Shown piece by piece: positions 48,215 to 57,426 of a stretch of DNA of 64,000 nt. Source of the DNA: Acidobacteriota bacterium (GTDB lineage Bacteria > Acidobacteriota > Blastocatellia > UBA7656); assembly GCA_038040445.1 (NCBI GenBank), contig JBBPIG010000003.1, positions 62,001 through 126,000 on the forward strand, written 5' to 3'. Positions within the stretch are counted from its first letter, which is position 1; every line of letters begins with the position of its first letter. The notes beneath the pieces are model-generated. The model was not told the origin of the DNA and did no database searches. It saw only the letters and a program-made list of their open reading frames with translations. Position numbers and translations under genes: made by a program.

Positions 48215-48443
48215 GTAGTTCGTCGCGCGTGAAGCGAGGCGCGTTGGTTGGGATGGGGTTCTCTCTCATACTGCGTACAACCTCTTTTAGCAAAGCTGCA
48301 CGTTCAACGGGGTCTGTTATTTCTGGCGGAATTGTATAGGGGTCGTCAACGGTCAGTTCTACCTCGGAGCCCTCAGGTAAGTCACAGGGCTGTTGTGGAA
48401 CAAAAACCCCGTCGTGAAAAACCGCTCGTACTCTTTGACTCAT
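48201..48443 (-). CDS. AF2212/DUF104-like antitoxin
   Basis: The 80-residue protein begins VRAVFHDGVFVPQQPCDLPEGSEVELTV (about residues 5-32), the typical start of the AF2212/PG0164 antitoxin family, and ends in a charged helix that should bind the toxin. It overlaps the start of the PIN gene by 14 bases, as in many type II toxin-antitoxin operons. It remains intact although its toxin has a premature stop. Confidence 0.8.
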   Translation of the reverse strand: MSQRVRAVFHDGVFVPQQPCDLPEGSEVELTVDDPYTIPPEITDPVERAALLKEVVRSMRENPIPTNAPRFTRDELHERR

Positions 48444-48475
48444 AGCTCTGGTCCATCTATCGGAAACTGACGAAG

Positions 48476-49966
48476 CTATTGCACTACATAGTAGCCGCCA
48501 ACTCGTCGTTTAATCTTGCCTTCTTCCGCCAACTTCTCGAGGTGCGCAACCGTCGACCGCTCTGCCAGTCCATACATCGAAGGGTGAACGTCGGTGTAAG
48601 CCGCTTCGACGATTTCGTGCGGCAGCGCGGCGCCCGCCTGCACCGCTGCGAGAATCTTGTTCTCACGCATAGTTCGATGCTCGACATACTCTTCGATCTT
48701 CTCGCGACCCGAGCCGATTGCCGGGCCGTGACCCGGAAACAGAACTGACAGCTTCGGCAATGCGAGCAGCCGGCGCAGCGAATCAAAGTACTGCAGCATG
48801 TTTCCCTCGGGTGGGTCAATGACAACGGTGCCGATGCCAACGACGAGATCGCCGGTGATGATCGCCCCGGTGATCTCTTCGTGGAAACTCAGATGACCGC
48901 GCGCGTGGCCGGGCGTGTGAAGCGCTCGCAGCCGCCAGCCCGGATCGCCTTCGATCTCGATCAATTCATCGTCTTCGATAAGCCTGTCGACTGTTACTGA
49001 ATGCCTGATTCGATCGGCGGTCAGTCGGTGCGCGGCCACCGGAACGCCGAGGCGTGCTCGAAGGTGGTCTGCCCCGGCCGTGTGATCCGCATGAAGATGC
49101 GTCAGTATTATTTCTCGAACGCGGCGGCCCTCGGCTATAAGCGCATCGAGAAACCTGTCGAGCTCTTGCTGTTCTTCTTCATAAGGCGAGCCCGGATCGA
49201 TGACGATGACCTCGTCGCCACCGATGATGTAGCAGTTTGTGTGCGTGGCGGGAGGAAGCGTCGGCGTCCGGACCGGAAAGAGGAAAATGCCCGGCCGAAA
49301 CTCGATGCGTCTTACCATTCCGTGCTTCGCTTCAGGAATAGCGGTGAGCGCTGACGGTAACTCACCAATCCGATCGACGTGTTTCGCGAGCGTTTGGATG
49401 ATGTGAAGCGTTGGCGGGGCCATGATGATGTCGCTGTGGCGCCATCTGTCCAACGCTTCGCCTGGCCTTATCCACTCGCCGGTCTCGAGCTCGCCTGTTT
49501 CGATCAATGCTTCTTGGCCTTCAGGCATCCACGCCAGAAAGAACCATGTATCGAAGCGCCGCGGCGCGAAGTGAGGCGTCACCCACCTGCCGGCGGGTTC
49601 AAAATGCGAGCCGACAATTTCAAGTCCGTCTTCTTCGAGAATATGTTTGAAGCTCTTCGTGCCTGCCTGCATCGCCTCCCGCTTTGCGCTGATCTGTGCC
49701 GGCGACAACCGCTCCGCGCCACGCGCCAGCAGCACGCCGGTTTCTTCGAAGAACTCGCGTACGGCGCATGCGCGCATAACCGCTTCGTCGCCGTCGCCCC
49801 CAACAACACCAATTCCGCTGTCTTCCTTGTCTAGCTGCCCGCCTGGGAACGCGTGGAAGCCTCCCATAAACTTTAGCTTTGGGCTTCGCTTGACCCAGAA
49901 GACTTTTGGGTCCGCGGGATCTTTCAGCAGGATGATTGCGGCGGCATCTTTAGGAGTCACTGGCAT
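48476..49966 (-). CDS. NUDIX hydrolase fused to metallo-beta-lactamase-fold domain
   Basis: I chose ATG 49966; TTG 49975 is possible. The 496-residue protein has an N-terminal NUDIX domain (about 1-225) with a long Nudix-box variant from FPGGQLDKED to AVREFFEETGV. From about 230 it is an MBL domain with THLHADHTAG, an HTPGHARGH motif, GDLVVG and FPGHGP, followed by a helical C-terminus. It resembles eukaryotic LACTB2-like and NUDT19-like parts joined. It may act on CoA or RNA substrates; none can be stated. Confidence 0.85.
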   Translation of the reverse strand: MPVTPKDAAAIILLKDPADPKVFWVKRSPKLKFMGGFHAFPGGQLDKEDSGIGVVGGDGDEAVMRACAVREFFEETGVLLARGAERLSPAQISAKREAMQAGTKSFKHILEEDGLEIVGSHFEPAGRWVTPHFAPRRFDTWFFLAWMPEGQEALIETGELETGEWIRPGEALDRWRHSDIIMAPPTLHIIQTLAKHVDRIGELPSALTAIPEAKHGMVRRIEFRPGIFLFPVRTPTLPPATHTNCYIIGGDEVIVIDPGSPYEEEQQELDRFLDALIAEGRRVREIILTHLHADHTAGADHLRARLGVPVAAHRLTADRIRHSVTVDRLIEDDELIEIEGDPGWRLRALHTPGHARGHLSFHEEITGAIITGDLVVGIGTVVIDPPEGNMLQYFDSLRRLLALPKLSVLFPGHGPAIGSGREKIEEYVEHRTMRENKILAAVQAGAALPHEIVEAAYTDVHPSMYGLAERSTVAHLEKLAEEGKIKRRVGGYYVVQ

Positions 49967-50108
49967 GCGGCTCAATATAGCACGAAGCGGGCGCGCTCTT
50001 CGACGCTTGAGATCAGGGGTTGTGCGTCATGTTTTCGCGCAGAGGTTAACGGCGTGCGGCGCTTTCAAGCTGTTGCCTGCTTTCCCTGAAAAACTATAAT
50101 GGCCGCTG

Positions 50109-50711
50109 ATGGCGATCCAGAAGTTCGATTCAAGCAGAGACTACTACGACGTTCTCGGTGTGAGCGAAGACGCGAGCAAGGAGGACCTCGATCGCGCTTA
50201 TCGCAGCGAGGCTCGCAAGCGTCATCCAGACGGCGGCGGCACCGATGAAGAGATGAAGTCTCTCAACGAAGCGCACGATATCCTGAGCGATACGGAAACT
50301 CGCAACGCTTATGACGCAGAGCGAAGGCCCCAGCGCGCCGCTTATCCGTCGTCGATGGCATTCGATCCGGAGGCGGCGTCAAGGGCGGGAACGTTGAAGA
50401 TTCCGGTTGCCGATCCGGATTTGGCTGGATTGTTGATGGGTGTGGCGGCGTGTTTCGGACTCGGGATACCGCTCCTGCTGCTGGTGGAGATGCAATGGGT
50501 ATTCTTTCTTTGGCCGCTGCGAATCATGTCGCTCGGCGCGCTGGTGATGGGAGTGTTGCTGGCGCATTCGGCCCTTTCGGTGAAGCGCCGCAAGATGATT
50601 AAGGCGCGGCCCGTTTATCCGCGCGGCTTAGTGGTGTTACAGGAGTTGGTGTTCTGGATTGTCGCGATCGGCGTTGTCGGAACACTGGTCGTGCTTCTGT
50701 ATCTTCCGTAG
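50109..50711 (+). CDS. Membrane-anchored J-domain protein
   Basis: The 200-residue protein has a J domain at residues ~8-68 (DYYDVLGVSEDASKEDLDRAYR, then RHPDGGG with the HPD motif). After a short linker come three to four membrane helices (ADLAG... through VLLYLP). Such proteins recruit DnaK to the membrane. It is a single gene, divergent from the NUDIX-MBL gene. The 88 bases after it hold a direct repeat. Confidence 0.85.
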   Translation: MAIQKFDSSRDYYDVLGVSEDASKEDLDRAYRSEARKRHPDGGGTDEEMKSLNEAHDILSDTETRNAYDAERRPQRAAYPSSMAFDPEAASRAGTLKIPVADPDLAGLLMGVAACFGLGIPLLLLVEMQWVFFLWPLRIMSLGALVMGVLLAHSALSVKRRKMIKARPVYPRGLVVLQELVFWIVAIGVVGTLVVLLYLP

Positions 50712-50723
50712 AGCGGTGACTGT

Positions 50724-50807
50724 GGGGAAGCGCGAGGAACACAGACTAAAGTCTGCGCTACCTGCGGGGAAGCGCCTGCAGTACAGACTAAAGTCTGTGC
50801 TACCTGC
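50724..50807. repeat. Two 42-base direct repeats with CAGACTAAAGTCTG core
   Basis: Units at 50724 and 50766 each have GGGGAAGCGC, a variable six bases, then ACAGACTAAAGTCTG(C/T)GCTACCTGC. The core is palindromic. The second unit contains the stop codon of the LolA-like gene, so the repeat has reached into coding sequence. Confidence 0.85.
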
Positions 50808-51474
50808 GGACGACTTTAGTTCCGGAAGGCCAGGATACTTTGAACGTGTCGCCTGAAGCTCCGGCGCTCTGCTTCAGGTTGCTCAAGCTAAACGTGGTGA
50901 CGTTGTTGTTCGTCTCGACGATCTGATATTTGATTGGAAGCCACAATGATTGATCGACCCACAGGGTTACTTTCTTCGCAGAAGACGCGCCCTTCGGCGT
51001 CAACTCGAGCTTCGCGGTCGAGCCTTCGTCGCCTGCATACACGATGTTGAACTGGCTCTTGAGCTCCGGCACGGACTTGTATGGCGTTGCTATGAACGAG
51101 AACTCCTGATTCTGTGAAGCCTGCGCCTTCCGCGTTGTCAAGATGACCTGGTTGATGCGCGGCTGATATAGAGTGATGTTGTCGCCGACTACCGCAACAA
51201 CCTGACCGTCAGGTATTGAGTAGTTGATACGGAGCTTGTCCTGATTCTTACCGGAGTGTTGGAAGTAGATCTTGCCGGTGTAGACCTCCTTACCGCCGAT
51301 CTGCATGTCGCGTTTCTCTTGCCGCAAGTCGGCTTCAATGGTTTTGATGGATCGGGCAGCCCGTTCCATGTTTGCGAGCACTTCATCGAGCTTTCCGTTC
51401 ATGCCCGCACCGCGCGCCGGGATAGACGCTACGACGGCGAGCGTGACTAAGGAAAATAACAACCTACTTCGTAT
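50800..51474 (-). CDS. LolA-like lipoprotein carrier
   Basis: ATG 51474 gives a 224-residue protein with a signal peptide (LLFSLVTLAVVASIPARGAG). The mature part has the LolA/outer-membrane carrier pattern: KLDEVLANMERAARSIKTIEADLRQEKRD, YFQHSGKNQDKLRINYS, and alternating strands to the end. It should chaperone lipoproteins across the periplasm. The operon also encodes an ABC ATPase, permease and a LolB-like lipoprotein. Confidence 0.8.
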   Translation of the reverse strand: MRSRLLFSLVTLAVVASIPARGAGMNGKLDEVLANMERAARSIKTIEADLRQEKRDMQIGGKEVYTGKIYFQHSGKNQDKLRINYSIPDGQVVAVVGDNITLYQPRINQVILTTRKAQASQNQEFSFIATPYKSVPELKSQFNIVYAGDEGSTAKLELTPKGASSAKKVTLWVDQSLWLPIKYQIVETNNNVTTFSLSNLKQSAGASGDTFKVSWPSGTKVVRR

Positions 51475-51478
51475 CATG

Positions 51479-51817
51479 TTACTTCTCCGGCAATTGAACC
51501 GAGTCATCAGATCTCTGCCAAACCAAATAGTTGATAGTTCCTGAACTGTCCTGAGTTTTGTCGATGCGCGAAACTCTCACCAGGTGGCCGGTCTCCCGAA
51601 GTCGTTCTTCGATTGCTCGGATGTCGTTTGGATCGATTTCTCCTAACTCATCGCCTCGCACGACGAGCGGCGTCGACATGCTGCGTGAATGAAAGAAGCG
51701 GTTCGGTGAAAGAAAAATGAAAGCCAGGATCAGCACGCACATAACATCGTACTGCCAGCTTCCGCGCTCGTAGGACCAAAAGAGGATCTTTTTCAGAGTG
51801 CTTAGGAGAATCTTCAC
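51479..51817 (-). CDS. Small inner-membrane protein in Lol-like operon
   Basis: The 112-residue protein has one membrane helix ([16 protein letters not shown], about 22-37) and a C-terminal periplasmic alpha/beta part with [20 protein letters not shown]. Its ATG overlaps the stop of the ABC ATPase gene (ATGA), and its stop lies 4 bases before the LolA-like start. I know no family, but its place implies a role in the same export system. Confidence 0.75.
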   Translation of the reverse strand: MKILLSTLKKILFWSYERGSWQYDVMCVLILAFIFLSPNRFFHSRSMSTPLVVRGDELGEIDPNDIRAIEERLRETGHLVRVSRIDKTQDSSGTINYLVWQRSDDSVQLPEK

Positions 51818-52524
51818 GGTCGTCCCCGAACTGCTTCGGCAGGCACGCTCGAACGAACGACGTGTCCGTCTCGCATTTCAATAACGCGATCAGCTCGCGC
51901 GGCTGCTTCCCCGTTGTGAGTGATCATTATGATTGTCTGGCCGAATTCCTTGTTGAGCTGGCGCATCATGTTCAAGACGATATCAGAGTTCTCTGTGTCC
52001 AGGTTGCCGGTCGGCTCGTCCGCGAGAATTATAGCCGGGCGATTGATCACCGCGCGAGCGATTGCCACCCGTTGTTGCTCGCCACCCGAAAGCTCGAGCG
52101 GCTTATGGTGGAGCTTGTCCTGAAGACCGAGCAGTCTGAGAACCTCGCGTCGTCGCTCGGGATCCTGATTGTTCTTTCCCGAATAGATTCGCTCAGCCAG
52201 CTTGAGGTTACCCTCGGCGGTTAAGGTGGGGAACAGGTTGAAGCGTTGGAATACGAATCCGATTCTGCGGCGGCGCAGATCGGTGCGCTGGGCGTCGGTC
52301 ATAGCCGTTAGGTCCTCACCCTGTATGATCACCCGGCCGGACGTAGGTTTGAGCATTCCTCCGACGATATGCAGGAAGGTGGACTTGCCGCAGCCCGAGG
52401 GCCCCATGATCGCGACGTATTCGCCGGGCTCTACCTTCAGGGTCGCCCCACGCAATGCATGCACGTCTACCTTGCCGACGTGGTAGACCATCTCGAGATC
52501 GATTGTTTCGAGGACTGGGTTCAT
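51814..52524 (-). CDS. LolD/MacB-type ABC ATPase
   Basis: The 236-residue ATPase has Walker [11 protein letters not shown]-loop QRFNLFP, signature [14 protein letters not shown], Walker [13 protein letters not shown] and the switch His in MITHNGEAA. This short form drives MacB/LolCDE-type transporters that move substrates out of the inner membrane. It sits between the permease gene and the small membrane protein. A seven-base repeat array ends 5 bases before its start. Confidence 0.93.
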   Translation of the reverse strand: MNPVLETIDLEMVYHVGKVDVHALRGATLKVEPGEYVAIMGPSGCGKSTFLHIVGGMLKPTSGRVIIQGEDLTAMTDAQRTDLRRRRIGFVFQRFNLFPTLTAEGNLKLAERIYSGKNNQDPERRREVLRLLGLQDKLHHKPLELSGGEQQRVAIARAVINRPAIILADEPTGNLDTENSDIVLNMMRQLNKEFGQTIIMITHNGEAAARADRVIEMRDGHVVRSSVPAEAVRGRP

Positions 52525-52528
52525 TGTT

Positions 52529-52618
52529 GGTCCGTGGTCCGTAGTCCGTAGTCCGTAGTCCGTAGTCTGTAGTCAGTAGCAACGCGAGCTACGGACTACT
52601 GACTACGGACTACGGACC
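52529..52618. repeat. Seven-base tandem repeat hairpin (permease-ATPase)
   Basis: Seven units of GGTCCGT/AGTCCGT lie at 52529, 52536, 52543, 52550, 52557, 52564 and 52571. The inverse, CTACGGACTACTGACTACGG and on, runs 52588-52618, giving a long imperfect stem. It fills the space between permease and ATPase genes of the Lol-like operon. Confidence 0.92.
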
Positions 52619-52623
52619 AATGA

Positions 52624-53802
52624 CTAATCATAACTTATCGCTTCGACTGGATCGAGGTTGGCGGCGCGCATTGCCGGGTAGATTGCGCCGATGATCCCAC
52701 CGAGCACGCCTATGAGCGCGGCGATCACCAGCCACTTTGGGTCCAGGTCGATCATCAATCTTGTGTTCGCTTCAAGTACAAGCTTGCCGATCACCGCGGC
52801 GGCGAATCCAAGCGCCACCCCCATCGCGCTGATCAACGCGGCCTCCTTCTCGATGGTAAAAACAATGAAGCGCTTCGATGCGCCCAGGCTTTTGAGTATT
52901 CCGATCTCACGCGTTCGCTCGATGATCGTCGTGTACATCGCAAGCAATATGACGAGCACGCTAATTACAAGGCCGAGCCCTATCACAACATCCAGGAAAA
53001 TCTCCACCGGCGCGAGTCCCTGCGAGTAAAGGGCAGGTATCTCGCTGGTTGCGATGACACGGTTGCCGGGGTAATAACGCCGCAACTCCTCGATCACCTT
53101 GTCTGCAAGTTCGGGCCTTTCGCACTTGACCATCACGAAAGTGCAGTTCTGGGCGCCCCCCAACAGTTGCTGCATGGTGTGCAGCGGAATCTTTACGCGA
53201 GCCAGCACCGACGGTTCGTAGATGCCGACGACCGTGAAGTCGTGACCGAGCACTTTTACCTTGCTGCCGATTCCCACCGGTCTTCCGTCGATGTCTTTAC
53301 CGCTGTCAGCATAGTAGTGATCGACGATGGCTTCATACTCGGTGCCGGGCGTGCGTCCGTCCCCTAGTCCTCGGCCCTTGGAAAGAGTCAGTTGCGTGGT
53401 CGTGATGAAGCTGGCGTAGTCCAAGCCGTCCACCATCTCGAATCCGATTCCCGCAACGCTTCCCTGGACGTACTCGCCTACGGGCGAGGTTGCCGCGACG
53501 CCTGCAATCGGCGGCTTGGGTTCGATGTCCGGATCGTCTGCCGTAGGTTGAAACCCGTGAAGAATCGTATCGGAGTACCGCTCCGGCAGCATCAGCGGGT
53601 TGCCGGCGAGCGCGATGTTGCCGCCCGGTAAAAAGCGGACCTCGGCATCAACACCGGATTGGCGTCGCGCGGCATCGCGCATCATGCCTCGGGCGAGCCC
53701 TACAAACAGAGTGACCAACAGGACTCCAAGCGCAACTCCGATAATGCTGATTGCCGTGCGCAGGGGACGCTGGCTTATGTTTGCTGCGATGAGGCTGTCC
53801 AT
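52624..53802 (-). CDS. MacB/LolC-type ABC permease
   Basis: The 392-residue protein has the four-helix plan of this class: helix 1 at about 15-40, a large periplasmic domain to about 265, and three helices at the end with EREIGILKSLGASKRFIV-type and EAISYD motifs (the former being the coupling segment). Such permeases pair with LolD-like ATPases to extract lipoproteins or export peptides. Its start shares one base with the stop of the lipoprotein gene. Confidence 0.9.
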   Translation of the reverse strand: MDSLIAANISQRPLRTAISIIGVALGVLLVTLFVGLARGMMRDAARRQSGVDAEVRFLPGGNIALAGNPLMLPERYSDTILHGFQPTADDPDIEPKPPIAGVAATSPVGEYVQGSVAGIGFEMVDGLDYASFITTTQLTLSKGRGLGDGRTPGTEYEAIVDHYYADSGKDIDGRPVGIGSKVKVLGHDFTVVGIYEPSVLARVKIPLHTMQQLLGGAQNCTFVMVKCERPELADKVIEELRRYYPGNRVIATSEIPALYSQGLAPVEIFLDVVIGLGLVISVLVILLAMYTTIIERTREIGILKSLGASKRFIVFTIEKEAALISAMGVALGFAAAVIGKLVLEANTRLMIDLDPKWLVIAALIGVLGGIIGAIYPAMRAANLDPVEAISYD

Positions 53803-54857
53803 TACTTGTTCGCGGGCATGGGAACGTTGGGCTTGCGTGGTGGTTCGGTCGTTGCCTTGCGAGGCGCATCCAGATTTATCTCTTCCAGCTTCTCGGTGTT
53901 CTCGAGATCGAACGTTGTGATAGGCAGCTCGGCATTCACCTCCACCGTTTCGGCGACCAGCATCAGATCGAGGCGATAGCCGTCGTTGCGCCGGTCAATG
54001 ATCACGCGTGCGGGCCACACCGAATTGCTGTTGGGTGCGGTGAACCAGTTCGAATAGGTAACGTCGCTGGCAAGCCTGCCAACGCCATTCTCAAAAGTCT
54101 GCTGGCGAGCGAGCGGAGTGCCGGCCTGGCTGCGGTCGAACCAGAACTTGCGGCGCAACTTGAGCTGGCCTTTTTCGTCGCGTTCCATCACGTACACGAC
54201 GTAGTAGCTTCTCTCGACCAGGCGATTCTTCTTTCCCGGGCGAGTGTCGGCCTCTACCTGGCGGACCTCCTCGCGAAACGCGTTGGGCCGGTCGCTCTCG
54301 GCGATGGGCTTGATCAAAAACGAATCGGTGATGTGCTGCGGCCGCATGTTTACCAACCCACCTGCCTTGGTAAGCTGAGGGTCGTTGGTGCGACTGATTT
54401 CCCCTGCATTCAACCGCTCTATGTCGCTCAAGTTGCTGCCGTATACGAATCGCCGCTTGTCTTGTGGGCGGTACATGGCCAGTTTGAACCTATGCCCGTC
54501 GCTCACCATCTCGGCAACCTTTTTGCTCAAAAAAGTCACGTTCATCCTGGTGTCTTCGGGTCGCTTGAATCGAATGAGTCCGGTTGCAGACGGGAACTCG
54601 TCGGCTTTCGCTCCCTCGCCGGTGAAATAGTTCCGGACGGTAACATCGGCTTGCGCCGAGAACGTCTGAATCTGGCTGTAGGCGTTGATCCGGTCTATGA
54701 GTTGGTCGGTAGATAGCTGCTCTTTGACCGGCAGCAGTTCGTTAACGTTCACCCGGCGCACGAATAACGCGCACGCCGACCCGAGCAGAGCCACGATCGA
54801 AATCAAGACGAACAACAGGTATCGAGTGCTTTTCACGCCGAACAGGTTTCCAAACAT
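53802..54857 (-). CDS. LolB-like/DUF4292-like lipoprotein
   Basis: ATG 54857 gives a 351-residue protein whose N-terminus is a lipoprotein signal ending LLGSAC. The mature part has the beta-rich LolA/LolB-type pattern: YSQIQTFSAQADVTVRNYF, a strand series with GLIRFKRPEDTRM, and a C-terminal extension rich in Pro and Lys. I infer a lipoprotein receptor role. It is the first gene of the operon, overlapping the permease gene by one base. Confidence 0.7.
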   Translation of the reverse strand: MFGNLFGVKSTRYLLFVLISIVALLGSACALFVRRVNVNELLPVKEQLSTDQLIDRINAYSQIQTFSAQADVTVRNYFTGEGAKADEFPSATGLIRFKRPEDTRMNVTFLSKKVAEMVSDGHRFKLAMYRPQDKRRFVYGSNLSDIERLNAGEISRTNDPQLTKAGGLVNMRPQHITDSFLIKPIAESDRPNAFREEVRQVEADTRPGKKNRLVERSYYVVYVMERDEKGQLKLRRKFWFDRSQAGTPLARQQTFENGVGRLASDVTYSNWFTAPNSNSVWPARVIIDRRNDGYRLDLMLVAETVEVNAELPITTFDLENTEKLEEINLDAPRKATTEPPRKPNVPMPANK

Positions 54858-55219
54858 AATAGTGCTGTATACAGAGGCCGCCGTTGCTAACCGCGCAAGA
54901 CTGAAAGCTAGCAAAGTGTTCGAACGCCTGTCAACGAAGCGTTTCCCCGCGATGGTCCGTCTCTTCCTGCGTGCCCCAAAACGGATTCTCTAGTTGCTCC
55001 GAGCTTGTCACGATTCAGCCTCCTTTAGTTCGTCTTAGTGTGGATCATTCTGCCAATGGCGAAAAGGTAATTGTTGCTCAGATGCAGAGTGTGTCCGGCG
55101 AAACGGTCGTTATCAGCGATATCGGTGGTCAAGTTCCAATCAACACAAGATCAGGACATCACCCAATCCCGTTGCGGCGGCGCTGTCCGGCCCCTTAGTA
55201 TTCTACTCAGGAGTCGCTT
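54858..55219. other. Divergent spacer before rarA
   Basis: This 362-base region separates the Lol-like operon from rarA. Two overlapping open frames on the plus strand give products with no family resemblance and no ribosome site, and I do not call them. Promoters for both directions should lie here, but none stands out. Confidence 0.35.
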
Positions 55220-56596
55220 ATGCCGAGACTGAGGAAGGCGTTGATCAAAGACGAGCAGCCTGCCAGCTTGTTTGAAGAATCGGACGATCAAGCGATCGCG
55301 TCGGAAACAAATGAAACGGGTCACCGGCCTCTGGCGGATAGAATGCGGCCGCGGAATCTCGATCGTTTCGTTGGCCAGCAAAAGATCGTTGGGCCGGGCC
55401 GGGCGCTACGCAAGATGATCGAAGAAGACCGACTGCAGTCGCTCATCTTTTGGGGTCCGCCGGGCACGGGCAAGACAACCCTTGCTCGCATCATCGCCGA
55501 TCAAACCGCGGCACGCTTTGTTGCGTTCAGCGCAGTCTCGGCCGGAATACGCGAGGTGCGCGAGGTCATGGCTGAAGCCGACGAGTACCGCCGGCGGCTT
55601 GGCAAACGCACCGTGGTATTCATCGATGAGATACATCGGTTCAACAAGGCCCAGCAAGACGCTTTTCTTCACTACGTTGAAAGCGGCACGATAATCCTGA
55701 TCGGAGCGACGACCGAGAATCCATCCTTTGAGGTCAACTCGGCGTTGCTCTCGAGATCAAAGGTATTCGTGCTCGATCCGCTAACGACCGATGAGGTTGT
55801 TACGATACTGAAAGGAGCGCTTGCTGATCCGGAGAACGGATTTGGCGGCGATCGGGTTGATGTTACGGAGGATATTCTTCGGGCGATCGCCGTCTATGCA
55901 TCCGGCGATGCGCGGGTCGCGCTCAATTCGCTCGAGCTCGCCCTCTCGATTGCGGAAACGGATTCAATTGGCGCGAGGGTCATCACTGAAGAAGTGCTTC
56001 GCGAAGCGATGCAGCGCGCGTCGATCCGATACGACAAAGCCGGCGAAGAACACTTCAATCTGATCTCGGCGTTGATCAAATCGATCCGCAACTCAGACCC
56101 AGATGCCGCGGTCTACTGGCTCGCGCGAATGATCGAAGGCGGCGAGGACCCGCTATACATCGCCCGGCGGCTGGTCGTCCATGCCTCGGAGGACATTGGG
56201 CTGGCCGATCCGATGGCGCTGGTCGAAGCGGTCGCGGCCATGCAGGCGACTCACTTTGTCGGATTCCCGGAAGCGAAGCTGGCCCTGACGCAAGCCACTC
56301 TCTACCTGGCAACTGCTCCCAAGTCGAACTCGGTGCTCGCGACTTATATGGCGGCGTCTAAGGACGCCGTTGAGACCGAGCGCGAACCGGTGCCACTGCA
56401 CCTGCGAAACGCGACGACCGGTTTGATGAAGCGGTTCGGTTACGGCGAAGGTTATCAGTATGCGCACGACTTCGAGTCGGGCAAGGCTGAGAACATGGAC
56501 TGCCTGCCGGAAGGCTTGAAAGGGCGTAAGTACTACGAACCTTCAAAGCGAGATCGAAAGGCATCCACGAAGGACACTAAGAATACGGATGAATGA
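55220..56596 (+). CDS. rarA: Replication-associated recombination ATPase RarA (MgsA)
   Basis: The 458-residue AAA+ protein has an [19 protein letters not shown] start, Walker A GPPGTGKT, Walker [30 protein letters not shown] (sensor 1), and the C-terminal tetramer region with [16 protein letters not shown] and [13 protein letters not shown]. RarA acts at stalled forks. The start is about 30 residues upstream of the conserved part; a shorter start is possible. Confidence 0.95.
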   Translation: MPRLRKALIKDEQPASLFEESDDQAIASETNETGHRPLADRMRPRNLDRFVGQQKIVGPGRALRKMIEEDRLQSLIFWGPPGTGKTTLARIIADQTAARFVAFSAVSAGIREVREVMAEADEYRRRLGKRTVVFIDEIHRFNKAQQDAFLHYVESGTIILIGATTENPSFEVNSALLSRSKVFVLDPLTTDEVVTILKGALADPENGFGGDRVDVTEDILRAIAVYASGDARVALNSLELALSIAETDSIGARVITEEVLREAMQRASIRYDKAGEEHFNLISALIKSIRNSDPDAAVYWLARMIEGGEDPLYIARRLVVHASEDIGLADPMALVEAVAAMQATHFVGFPEAKLALTQATLYLATAPKSNSVLATYMAASKDAVETEREPVPLHLRNATTGLMKRFGYGEGYQYAHDFESGKAENMDCLPEGLKGRKYYEPSKRDRKASTKDTKNTDE

Positions 56597-56616
56597 GTGC
56601 ATGAAGTTCAGGCTGA

Positions 56617-56700
56617 TTTTCCATTTTCCATTTGATATTTGCCATTGCCTGATTCTCTTCAATAACAAATGATAAATGGAAAATGGAAAATAGAAAATAG
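56617..56700. repeat. Seven-base tandem repeat with facing arms (rarA-osmC)
   Basis: TTTTCCA at 56617 and 56624, then TTTGATA and TTTGCCA; the facing arm has TAAATGG (56673), AAAATGG, AAAATAG and AAAATAG to 56700. The array ends 14 bases before the osmC start and merges into its Shine-Dalgarno AAAGGAA. Confidence 0.9.
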
Positions 56701-56714
56701 AAAGGAACTCACTC

Positions 56715-57134
56715 ATGGCTGACGTCATCGTTTCTTCGATTGGTCATCTAAAGCAACAGATCACCGCCGGTACTCACACGTTCGTAGCCGACGAACCGCG
56801 CGAAGCGGGCGGCAGCGCTGCCGGACCGGATCCTTATTCGCTGTTGCTCGCGGCGCTCGGAGCGTGTACGGCTATGACTCTGCAGCTCTACGCCAGGCGA
56901 AAAGAGTGGCCTCTCGAAAAGGTTGAGGTCAGCTTGAAGCACTCTCGTAGTCATGCCGAGGACTGCGACGACTGCGCGACCAACCAGGGAAAGATCGAGC
57001 TAATCGAGCGATACATCTCGCTCACGGGTCAGCTCAACGAAGAGCAGAAGGCGCGATTGATCGAGATAGCCGAGCGGTGTCCTGTACACAAGACGTTGAC
57101 TTCTCAGATTTCAATCAAGACCTATCTTGATTGA
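56715..57134 (+). CDS. OsmC-family protein
   Basis: The 139-residue protein has the OsmC/Ohr-type features: [28 protein letters not shown] with the active Cys of the first motif, and the second Cys in ERCPVHKTL. These thiols reduce peroxides. A Cys pair in DCDDC occurs between them, as in YhfA-like members. AAAGGAA lies 8 bases before the start. Confidence 0.9.
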   Translation: MADVIVSSIGHLKQQITAGTHTFVADEPREAGGSAAGPDPYSLLLAALGACTAMTLQLYARRKEWPLEKVEVSLKHSRSHAEDCDDCATNQGKIELIERYISLTGQLNEEQKARLIEIAERCPVHKTLTSQISIKTYLD

Positions 57135-57144
57135 TGAAGATGCT

Positions 57145-57344
57145 ATGCCGGCAACGATACTGACCATCAGGACGCGGCGAGACAAGCAGGTTCTCGATAT
57201 ATGATCAGCTCGATTGTTGGAGCTGGCATCACTGTTCCGATTGATGGTGGAAAGCTCCAACTCGGCGCCTGGCAGCGAGTGTTGCTGGTTGAGTGCAACG
57301 GCCCTCGCGAGAGGAACGTCGTGGTCACGGTTGTAGCAGCTTGA
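57145..57344 (+). pseudogene. YjbQ (UPF0047) pseudogene with internal deletion
   Basis: Two short frames share a start-stop overlap. The first, from 57145, reads TILTIRTRRDKQVLDI and stops; it matches the N-terminus of YjbQ proteins. The second, from 57201 to 57344, reads ITVPIDGGKLQLGAWQRVLL and on through ECNGPRERNVVV, which is the YjbQ C-terminus. Intact YjbQ has about 135-140 residues, so some 70 central codons, with most conserved His residues, are missing. Confidence 0.7.
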
Positions 57345-57426
57345 AACCTGCCCTATGCGAATGAATTTGATTAGGCATTGTGACGCGCGTACTATCGGGG
57401 TGTCGACCGAAGGCTGAGGTTCAGAG

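Noticed and set aside
50724-50807. CRISPR array
   Set aside because: Only two units with a six-base variable part; the palindromic core marks a REP-type repeat.
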